Source of the DNA: Oligoflexus tunisiensis
GTDB lineage: Bacteria; Bdellovibrionota_B; Oligoflexia; Oligoflexales; Oligoflexaceae
Reading direction: 5' to 3'
Assembly (NCBI RefSeq): GCF_001748245.1
Contig: NZ_BDFO01000001.1
Coordinates: 4,968,483 to 5,032,482, forward strand
DNA: 64,000 nt
Part shown: piece by piece, positions 57,446 to 64,000 of the stretch
How the letters are laid out: each line of letters starts with the position of its first letter
How positions within the stretch are numbered: the first letter of the stretch is position 1
The notes under the pieces: generated by a model
Told to the model about the DNA's origin: nothing
Database searches by the model: none
The model's input: only the letters and a program-made list of their open reading frames with translations
Made by a program: the position numbers and the translations under genes

Positions 57446-60318
57446 TCGGGTAACCTGCCTTCCGTGAGCAGTGCATAATTGCGATAGCTGTTCAAAACGC
57501 CGTTCAAATCCTGCGTAAAGTACATACCCGATGAATAAGGATTCTTGATCAATCCGGCGACATAGAAGTCCCCGTTATACCGCATGACCACCACCTGCGG
57601 CTCATCCACAAAATAGGCATCGGCACTGGCGTTGTACGTCGGCGTCAGCAGCGCCAGCCGCACATCGGTACTCGGTGCCGCACCCAGAGGATGCGTGGTG
57701 AGATCCACGTTGAAGGCCGCAGCAAAGGTCGCCCGCTTGAAGCAGGAGACGCGGGTCAGTTCGATCGCTCCGCGATTCCCTGTAAAGTCGAAGTAACTCG
57801 CGGCGTTGATCGCAAAATACGCCCGGCTCATATCACTGAAGCCGAGGTAATGCTGACCGGAGTTGATAAAGGAATCGGATAGCATGGTCTCAATGAATCC
57901 GCCGATCAAAAGGTCATCACGCAGCGGCACAAACGAAACCGGGACGCCGGCGTTGTTGGGATCGAGCGGGAAGGCATCGTTGCCCATGAAGAAACGGGCC
58001 GCATAGATCTTGTCCGCACCGATCCCGAGACGGGTGAGAGAACCCGAGAACGTATCATACTGATCGCGGAAACTGCGGTCGATATCACCTTGCTTGATAA
58101 CAGCATTGTAGAAAGCGGCCGAAAGTTTCACCGATTGCCTCAGATCCAGCTGGATGGCATTGGTGAAGGCATCGGGCAGTACCGGGTTCAGGCCTTCAAT
58201 ACCAGCCAGGCTCGCGGTCACCTGAGGCAACGTAAAGGTCAGCTGATAGAGGTTCACAAAGCGCTTGATATCAAACATGGTCATGAACACGGAACCATAA
58301 TAGGAACCCGTGTTCCAGTAGGCGCGACCATAGCGGAAGTTCCGCATATGATAAGCTTCATCGTAGTTGTTGATCATGCTGACCAGAATTTCCGAAGGCG
58401 AAGTGCCAATGTCGAACTGGTTGCAAAGCGGGTTCTGGAAAACATGGTCATCGGTACAGTAAAGATAGGGGAAGGCTCCCGCCGCTTTAGGCAAGTCCTT
58501 CGCTCCGTTGGAATACGCATAAACCATGGCGGCCTTGTCATAGGCCTCCCAGTCATAGGCGAGGCCCAGCTCGTCCTTCAAATTCAGATAATCCATCACG
58601 GAAGACGTCACCAGCAACTTCGGGTCAGTGGCTGTGGCGCGTTCAATTCCGGCATCCACGGTTCCATAGAAATTATGGCGAAGATTCAGGTTATGACCGA
58701 ATTCATGAATGGCCACACGATAAAGGATGTCGTTGATGGCCTTTTCCGTATCCACGGCTTTGAGCACGGGACCAAGACCGACAAACATGTCTTCATTCAT
58801 GTTCCAGATGGTCGAGAAGGCCTGCGCCCGGGGACCGGACATCCGCAGCTCATGCTCCTTCAACTTGTCCGCGACGGCCTTTTCGGTCCTGCTGACGATC
58901 GCTTCCAGATCGGGGTAATTCTGCAAGCGGAAGTTCTGCAGCTTTTCAAGGTTCTTGCTGGCACCGAGGATTTCCATCGGCGTGTCATGAGCTGCGAAAG
59001 GACTGCCGGGGTTGCCATAGGTAAACTCAGGAAGCAGGAAGCGATAGAGCGTGGCGTAACGGGTGTCCGCCAGGAACGAGGAGGTGGAACTCCAGTTCTG
59101 CGCTTCCTGACCCAGCGATTTTTTCATCTCGCGATAGATCGGCGAAATATCGGCCCGGACCGGTTCATTGGCTTCATAGTCCTTGAGGCGCTGGATGTAA
59201 TACTTCATATCACTGATCCAGACCACACTCGTCGACGAGATGATTTCACCCGTCAAAGGATGCGCGCTGCTCGGGCCATAACCGAAAGGAGCCTGGAAGT
59301 CGGCTTCCTCGACGAAATGGACGAAGCTGTAGCGGATATCCCCGAACTTCTGCTTGCCGTCGGGTTCCTTGATTTCAAAACGGAGCTTCAAACCGTTCTT
59401 TTCAAAGACCGCGTTGGTCCGCTGGATGATACCGATCTTGGGATCGTTATAGATCCACTTATACTTATCCGGGAAACTTTCCGTGAAATAGATCGTCTGA
59501 ACCTTGCTGTCATCCCAGCGGTTCATCAGGAAAGTATTCTTGGGGCGGCCCAGGTCATCGATGCCCTGGACGATGGTTTGGAAGTAGCCGTATTTTTTCA
59601 TCAGAGGATCGTCTTCGCCCGTATAAACATAGGGCTTGTACGAACTTTCCTTCTCCTGCATGAACGAATACTTATAGTGCATCGTATGCGTGAAGTCCGA
59701 ACGGAAATACTGCGGGTAGGTGATACAGAGAGGGTTCACCTGGTAATCCACGGCCACCACGAAGTTGATGGCGCCCGCCTCGATTTCCTGAGAGTCGTCG
59801 ACGAGGCGCGAGCTGCGCCTGGTCCAGCAGGTCTCGTCGATTTGAAAGGGGAAGCTGGCCGATTCGGCAATCACGGCACTTTCCCAATTGACCTTGAAGA
59901 AGCGCTTTTGATCAAAAGGAATGAGGTCGTTTTCAGTTTCGACGTTGCTGACACGACCGCCGCTTACTTTTTGCGTGTAGTCACTGTGTTCGATGGTCCA
60001 CTGATTAAGCACGCGATCGGTGACGTTGGGACCTTTGTAAGGATCCGTGAGATTCAGATACTGCAGGTGATCCTTGGTGAACTTAAAGTAACCCAGCGTG
60101 ACTTCGGACTGCAGACCGACGAATCCAAAGGCGCTATTCGAACCGTTATTGACGACTGTGACCTTGCCCAGCCAGGGCTTGCCGGTCTCAAAGTCGGCTT
60201 TGGCCCAGCGGTTGCCTTCCGTGTCCACCTTCCGTTCGACCGGTCTTTTCCGGGCGCAGCCGGTGGAAACCAAAGTCATCGGAATGACAAGGCCAAGAAT
60301 TAGGGCTGAAACTCGCAT
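57436..60318 (-). CDS. Large lipoprotein zinc metalloprotease
   Basis: A 960-residue protein. The ATG at 60318 follows GGAGG and begins a lipoprotein signal (LILGLVIPMTLVSTGC). Near residue 535 is HEFGHNLNLRH, the HExxHxxxxxH zinc site of metzincin-type proteases, in the context VAIHEFGHNLNLRHNF typical of bacterial zinc-dependent metalloproteases of the DUF5117/DUF4953 type. The third-histidine spacing is kept, but the usual glycine is Asn. It is likely anchored facing the periplasm or cell surface. The barrel gene overlaps its end; another lipoprotein gene lies 23 bp upstream. Substrate unknown. Confidence 0.82.
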   Translation of the reverse strand: MRVSALILGLVIPMTLVSTGCARKRPVERKVDTEGNRWAKADFETGKPWLGKVTVVNNGSNSAFGFVGLQSEVTLGYFKFTKDHLQYLNLTDPYKGPNVTDRVLNQWTIEHSDYTQKVSGGRVSNVETENDLIPFDQKRFFKVNWESAVIAESASFPFQIDETCWTRRSSRLVDDSQEIEAGAINFVVAVDYQVNPLCITYPQYFRSDFTHTMHYKYSFMQEKESSYKPYVYTGEDDPLMKKYGYFQTIVQGIDDLGRPKNTFLMNRWDDSKVQTIYFTESFPDKYKWIYNDPKIGIIQRTNAVFEKNGLKLRFEIKEPDGKQKFGDIRYSFVHFVEEADFQAPFGYGPSSAHPLTGEIISSTSVVWISDMKYYIQRLKDYEANEPVRADISPIYREMKKSLGQEAQNWSSTSSFLADTRYATLYRFLLPEFTYGNPGSPFAAHDTPMEILGASKNLEKLQNFRLQNYPDLEAIVSRTEKAVADKLKEHELRMSGPRAQAFSTIWNMNEDMFVGLGPVLKAVDTEKAINDILYRVAIHEFGHNLNLRHNFYGTVDAGIERATATDPKLLVTSSVMDYLNLKDELGLAYDWEAYDKAAMVYAYSNGAKDLPKAAGAFPYLYCTDDHVFQNPLCNQFDIGTSPSEILVSMINNYDEAYHMRNFRYGRAYWNTGSYYGSVFMTMFDIKRFVNLYQLTFTLPQVTASLAGIEGLNPVLPDAFTNAIQLDLRQSVKLSAAFYNAVIKQGDIDRSFRDQYDTFSGSLTRLGIGADKIYAARFFMGNDAFPLDPNNAGVPVSFVPLRDDLLIGGFIETMLSDSFINSGQHYLGFSDMSRAYFAINAASYFDFTGNRGAIELTRVSCFKRATFAAAFNVDLTTHPLGAAPSTDVRLALLTPTYNASADAYFVDEPQVVVMRYNGDFYVAGLIKNPYSSGMYFTQDLNGVLNSYRNYALLTEGRLPECR

Positions 60319-60341
60319 GTCCCGTATCCTCCGCATATTTT

Positions 60342-61577
60342 TCAAGGCTTCCGCATTCCGACGCTTAACCAGGTGCGTGTAGCATCATGGGTAAAACCGT
60401 AAACTGAGTTATCAATCACGAGCAAAAGGCGATTCGGCGTCACCGTCGTATCGATCACGGCTTCACAGGTGGGCTGCACTTCTCCGTTGACGATACTGCA
60501 ATCATAGGCCGGCTCGGCCGGACGGTTATTCAAAGTGCGATCCATGAGGAGGAGCAGGGCTTTCCCGGTTTCATCCACCGTTGCGTAACTGGCAAAGGAA
60601 TCACCCAGCTTGCGAGTCCCGATCGTTCCGCCAAAGGCCTGCGGGCCGGCATACGCGCCAAGGGCTTTAAAGGCCCTGGGCGTGGCCTGGGGCGAGGTGT
60701 CTGAATCCCAGGCAACCGCGAAGTTGGCCTTATCATAGTAAAAGAAGCGCAGACCAGCTTCGTCTTGAAAGCCGAGGGATGGACCGAGCCGCGTTTCAAC
60801 CGTGGCCCGTCGGCTTTGGAAGGTCAGACCTCCAATGGATTGGTTATGCAGAATGGGGTCAACAAGTGGCGCGAAAAATTGCTGAGGCTGCGAGAAGTAG
60901 ATGAAACCGATCGGCAGATTTGCGGTCTTCGACAGATAGATCCCGCCGCGCCTGTAGTCGAGCATATAAAACGAATCATCCTCATTCAGCTGACAGGTGA
61001 GGGATTTTTCACAGTCATAGGTATTGGGATCCTTGTTTTCGAAGGCCGCGCCCAGGGACAGCATGAAGGCACGCAAATCCATCAAGGTTCCAATCCGGTT
61101 GACCATCGGCTCGCCAACGGTCACTTCACCATAGGGTTCCGGAAGTTTCAGCTTGCCGCCATAACCTTCCTGAATTCCGATCTGGAAAGGCACCGGATCC
61201 GTACCGGCGCTCCAGGCGACCACGATATGTTCCTGGAAGAAATCGATGCCCTGATTGCTGCCGTAATACACCAGCGTATTCATGGCTTCGCTATAGGATG
61301 TATTCATCGTAATGCCAGCCACGCTCGTCCCAAATACAATCGGTTCCACGATGTTTTTGTTACGGCGGCGTTCCGCTTCTTCAGGGTCCAGGGTTTGGAG
61401 CTTCCCTTCCACAATTCCACCGTCAGGCTTCGTCGGCAGCAGAGGCTTCACCGGCACAGCATCCGCGCTGAGAACCGCGGCGACGTATTCGCCTTGCGTC
61501 TGGTTCTTGGCCTTTTTCGAACAGGTACTCACGACCACGAGGCACATGACCGCGATGGGCAGTTTCGGGAAAAGCAT
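60342..61577 (-). CDS. Predicted lipoprotein, function unknown
   Basis: A 411-residue protein from the ATG at 61577, after ACGGAGGG. The signal ends VVVSTCSKK, a plausible lipidation site. The body is beta-rich with no recognised domain; it has a cysteine pair (DCEKSLTC) and repeated hydrophobic strands. It is followed by the metalloprotease gene 23 bp on, so both are co-expressed, possibly as partner or regulator of the protease. Confidence 0.6.
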   Translation of the reverse strand: MLFPKLPIAVMCLVVVSTCSKKAKNQTQGEYVAAVLSADAVPVKPLLPTKPDGGIVEGKLQTLDPEEAERRRNKNIVEPIVFGTSVAGITMNTSYSEAMNTLVYYGSNQGIDFFQEHIVVAWSAGTDPVPFQIGIQEGYGGKLKLPEPYGEVTVGEPMVNRIGTLMDLRAFMLSLGAAFENKDPNTYDCEKSLTCQLNEDDSFYMLDYRRGGIYLSKTANLPIGFIYFSQPQQFFAPLVDPILHNQSIGGLTFQSRRATVETRLGPSLGFQDEAGLRFFYYDKANFAVAWDSDTSPQATPRAFKALGAYAGPQAFGGTIGTRKLGDSFASYATVDETGKALLLLMDRTLNNRPAEPAYDCSIVNGEVQPTCEAVIDTTVTPNRLLLVIDNSVYGFTHDATRTWLSVGMRKP

Positions 61578-61730
61578 AAACCCTCCGTTTCGCACCCTAT
61601 CGGCTGAAATAAAGATTTTCTTGAGTAAATTTATAAATTTAGAAGAAGATTGAGATTATCCAGCGAAAATGATTGTGCTTCTGCTTCCCTGCAAAAGCCA
61701 ATCTTTCGTGTTACTTACCGGGGGAAAGAG

Positions 61731-62597
61731 TTATGGATGCTTGCGACCGGCAGCCATTTCACTCAGCAGTCCATCCTGGATCTGCATCGCCTGAGCGCTG
61801 GCGAGGTCACTAAAGATCTGCTCAGCCAACTCAGGAAAACCATTATGTCGAACGGAGAGACGCGTGATGGTGATCAGTGTGCTGCCTCCTTCCTCATGAC
61901 CCATGGTCATGGTCGTGGTGTTATAAAATTTGAAATCGGGATGGCTCGCGCCGATCAGGTGCTCGGCGCTGAGGTTGATGTCCGGATTGCCGTCTTCCAA
62001 GGGATAGCTTCTCAGCTCCGTCCTGCGCTCCAGTGAAAAGGAAATGCGAGCGGAGGTTTCAACCTGGGCGCGGTAGGATAAATGCCATGGTCCCGTATCG
62101 GGATCATCCTGGGACTTTGGATCAGCCAGCACTGTGCCTTCCAGATGAACGTAGGGAAAGCGGCTGGCCGCCACCATAAAAGTGGGGAGGCTGGCCTTGC
62201 GGACCGCTTGAGGATCCAATGGGACACGAAAGGCCGTGAGATATGTGACCCGGGTGAAGCCATCGGCTTCATGCTCCAGGTCAAGCTTGATCGACCGTGG
62301 AGCGTCCCCGACATGGCCCGCATAACGGTCGATCCGGTCCAGCATCTCATGGGGCTTTCCATCATCACAAAGCAGAGTCAGATCCACATAAAAATCAGTC
62401 GTCAGAGCCAGCCTTTCAGCCTGCGCGCAGAAGTCCTCTTTCAGGTCTGCGCGCAGGGCTGTGTCTTCCTGCGAGAGATCCGGGACGTCCTCCCAGGTCT
62501 GCACCGGCTCGGAAGCAAAGAAACGTGGGCCTTCCGCTTTTTTACTGCAGGCCGTCAGGATCAGAGCTGCCGTGATGAAAACCTGGGCGTACGTCAT
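61731..62597 (-). CDS. Predicted lipoprotein, member of a tandem family
   Basis: A 288-residue protein from the ATG at 62597 (GGGGCGAG upstream). The signal ends ILTACSKK, a standard lipobox. Shared with its two upstream neighbours are a segment of the type LTAFRVPL, a later block with EHLIGASHPDFKFYN, and a C-terminal helix (FSDLASAQAMQIQDGLL). The three genes are in tandem with gaps of about 10 bp. Function is unknown; a paralogous surface or periplasmic family is the simplest reading. Confidence 0.65.
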   Translation of the reverse strand: MTYAQVFITAALILTACSKKAEGPRFFASEPVQTWEDVPDLSQEDTALRADLKEDFCAQAERLALTTDFYVDLTLLCDDGKPHEMLDRIDRYAGHVGDAPRSIKLDLEHEADGFTRVTYLTAFRVPLDPQAVRKASLPTFMVAASRFPYVHLEGTVLADPKSQDDPDTGPWHLSYRAQVETSARISFSLERRTELRSYPLEDGNPDINLSAEHLIGASHPDFKFYNTTTMTMGHEEGGSTLITITRLSVRHNGFPELAEQIFSDLASAQAMQIQDGLLSEMAAGRKHP

Positions 62598-62607
62598 GGC
62601 TCGCCCC

Positions 62608-63462
62608 TTATTGCTTGAGGCCGTTATACATGCCATCGGCGGCATGCTGGGCGATTTCCTGGATCGCGCTCGTGGCGGTCGCAGGGAAGCCCTGATTGCT
62701 CAACACAAAGTGCAGAACTGTCACGATCACAGACCCACCTTTGCCATCGTTGAACGAAACATTCAACATCACCGAGCGTGTGTAGCTGTTGTTGCCACTG
62801 GCGGTCAGGTGTTCCACACCAAAACCAAGTTCCTCGTTGCCATCCTGAACCTGATAAAGGTTATATTGGGTGGTCCGCTGACTTTCGAGCGTCAGGTTCT
62901 GAGTTCCCTTGATGGCCAGGTCATAGTTAATATCCACTGACCACTGATGCAGCGCGGAATCCAGAGGATCCGTGCGCGGGGTTGCGGCCGATTTCAAATC
63001 GACCTCCGCCGATGCATAGTCCTTGGCGATATAGTTATAGATCGGCCGGCTTTTGACATCAAAAGGCCGGATGGGCACGCGGAAACTCCAGGCGATCAGG
63101 AACTCGGAGCGATCACCTTCGGGATCGTGCTCCGCCTGCAAAAGCTTGAGCTTGTAGGCACCGGGTGCCTGGTTGAGAGCTTCCGTGCGGAAGTCCAAAA
63201 ACTCCTTGCTTGGCTTTCCGTTCAGACAGAAAAAGGAAATTTCCTCTTTCACGTCGGTGCGGAGCTTCAGGCCATTCACACTGTCACAGTAAAGCTTGGG
63301 ATAATCAATCCCTGCGGTTGCAGTCCCGGTGGCGTTCCCGTCGCCGGTGACAGCAGCTGGCTCGGAGCCTTCCGCACCACCACCTCCTCCACCGCCACCA
63401 CCGCAGTAGGTTGTACCCAGAGCCAGAAACAGGACAGAAACCATCGACTTGTGTGCTTGCAT
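62608..63462 (-). CDS. Predicted exported protein, member of a tandem family
   Basis: A 284-residue protein with AAGGAGAAGG upstream. The signal peptide is followed by a run of nine glycines after a cysteine (YCGGGGGGGGG), a possible lipidation site with a flexible linker. Family blocks are FLIAWSFRVPI, EHLTASGNNSYTRSVMLNVS and a C-terminal helix. Similarity to the neighbours on both sides is seen in order and spacing rather than high identity. Function is unknown. Confidence 0.65.
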   Translation of the reverse strand: MQAHKSMVSVLFLALGTTYCGGGGGGGGGAEGSEPAAVTGDGNATGTATAGIDYPKLYCDSVNGLKLRTDVKEEISFFCLNGKPSKEFLDFRTEALNQAPGAYKLKLLQAEHDPEGDRSEFLIAWSFRVPIRPFDVKSRPIYNYIAKDYASAEVDLKSAATPRTDPLDSALHQWSVDINYDLAIKGTQNLTLESQRTTQYNLYQVQDGNEELGFGVEHLTASGNNSYTRSVMLNVSFNDGKGGSVIVTVLHFVLSNQGFPATATSAIQEIAQHAADGMYNGLKQ

Positions 63463-63473
63463 GATCCTTCTCC

Positions 63474-64000
63474 TTAGTTGGATGCCTTACTGACCAAAAA
63501 CTCTCCCAACATTCGGGCCGTCCCGATGTTCAAATTACTTAATGTGGCCTTCATACGATCTGTATCGATCCGATTCTTAATGATGATATCCGTGATGAAG
63601 ACGAAATAGGACTGGCCGTCCTCTCCCTTGATACCGATCGTCAGACCCTGAGCCTTGTGATAGAACTCATTTTTATCCACATCCAGAAGATGCTCGGTGG
63701 ACACCACGATATCGCGGTTGGTTTCATTGAGCAGATAGGAATTGAATTCCATGCGGCGCTTATCAAACAGACTGGCTTTGTTGGCCAGACGCAAATCATA
63801 GTTCAGCACCACCTGCTCCAGACTGCCTTTGCCTGGGAAAGGTTTGCGGGATTCCACCGTGACAAAAATTTCCGAACCGCTTTCCTTGATACCAGCGGCC
63901 AGAATATCATGCGGCTTCAGATCCGCGAACTCGGATGGGCTTTTCAAAGGGGCTTTGATCGCGTAGATCATGGTCATCTCCGTGTCGAAATTCGGATTGG
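63474..64000 (-). CDS. Third member of the tandem exported family (5' part beyond window)
   Basis: The frame is open to the window edge (NPNFDTEMTMIYAIKAPLK is the first visible part), so the signal peptide is not seen. Matching blocks are MIYAIKAPLK, STEHLLDVDKNEFYHK and a C-terminal helix (ATLSNLNIGTARMLGEFLV). It ends 11 bp before the next family member. No known domain. Confidence 0.7.
   Translation of the reverse strand, partial: NPNFDTEMTMIYAIKAPLKSPSEFADLKPHDILAAGIKESGSEIFVTVESRKPFPGKGSLEQVVLNYDLRLANKASLFDKRRMEFNSYLLNETNRDIVVSTEHLLDVDKNEFYHKAQGLTIGIKGEDGQSYFVFITDIIIKNRIDTDRMKATLSNLNIGTARMLGEFLVSKASN

Noticed and set aside
58090..60303. Long plus-strand open frame of 737 codons
   Set aside because: It is antisense to the metalloprotease, which has signal peptide, zinc site and ribosome-binding site; the plus frame has no recognisable domain.

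Overview
The window reads as a chromosomal segment of a mid-GC, Gram-negative, aerobic bacterium. Evidence includes many lipoprotein signals, outer-membrane beta-barrels, a TonB-dependent receptor, an oxygen-dependent HemF-like enzyme and a cytochrome c. The mix of chemotaxis-like signalling, PilZ, tandem lipoproteins and divergent housekeeping paralogues would suit Oligoflexia/Bdellovibrionota, but that placement is inference. No rRNA, tRNA, CRISPR array or intact transposase was recognised.

Layout. 1-14.8 kb is mostly housekeeping: a LemA/TPM/TPM cluster, two exported proteins of unknown role, an unusual MurA-like enzyme next to era, an orphan histidine kinase, a large EF-hand membrane protein, a long palindromic element, a HemF-like gene, a cardiolipin synthase with an Lrp/AsnC regulator, and asparagine synthetase. 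14.9-20.8 kb is accessory DNA. A DM9-repeat exported protein is followed by a 162-bp sequence repeated exactly 3,761 bp further on. The repeats enclose an AT-richer island with a nonsense-broken HNH nuclease, a class III cyclase-like protein, and small membrane and secreted proteins. 20.9-25.9 kb holds a GT2-GtrA glycosyltransferase and an adenine deaminase/acetate kinase/TruC operon.

25.9-41.1 kb is a complete catecholate siderophore locus around one Fur-box promoter region at 38.42 kb. Leftward: isochorismate synthase, DHB-AMP ligase, isochorismatase, a free-standing aryl carrier protein, an NRPS, DHB dehydrogenase, a TonB receptor, a PepSY membrane protein, and DUF2271 and DUF4198 proteins. 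Rightward: an MFS transporter and a class II DAHP synthase. Together these make chorismate precursor, convert it to 2,3-dihydroxybenzoate, load it, condense it on an amino acid, export the product and take it back up. The NRPS adenylation pocket does not read as the serine code of enterobactin synthase and looks like a lysine-type code.

41.2-45.0 kb encodes YejB/YejE/YejA-like peptide importer parts. Two matching ATPase genes lie 9 kb away (54.0-55.9 kb). Between them is a signalling block: CheY, a CheA-like kinase without a CheW-binding domain, a CheX-like protein, a STAS-like protein, PilZ, and a double pseudo-receiver/TPR protein. A cytochrome c and a YceI-like lipoprotein follow. 55.9-64.0 kb carries an RluA-type pseudouridine synthase, then an envelope cluster: a beta-barrel, a large lipoprotein metalloprotease, another lipoprotein, and three tandem related exported proteins, the last cut by the window edge.
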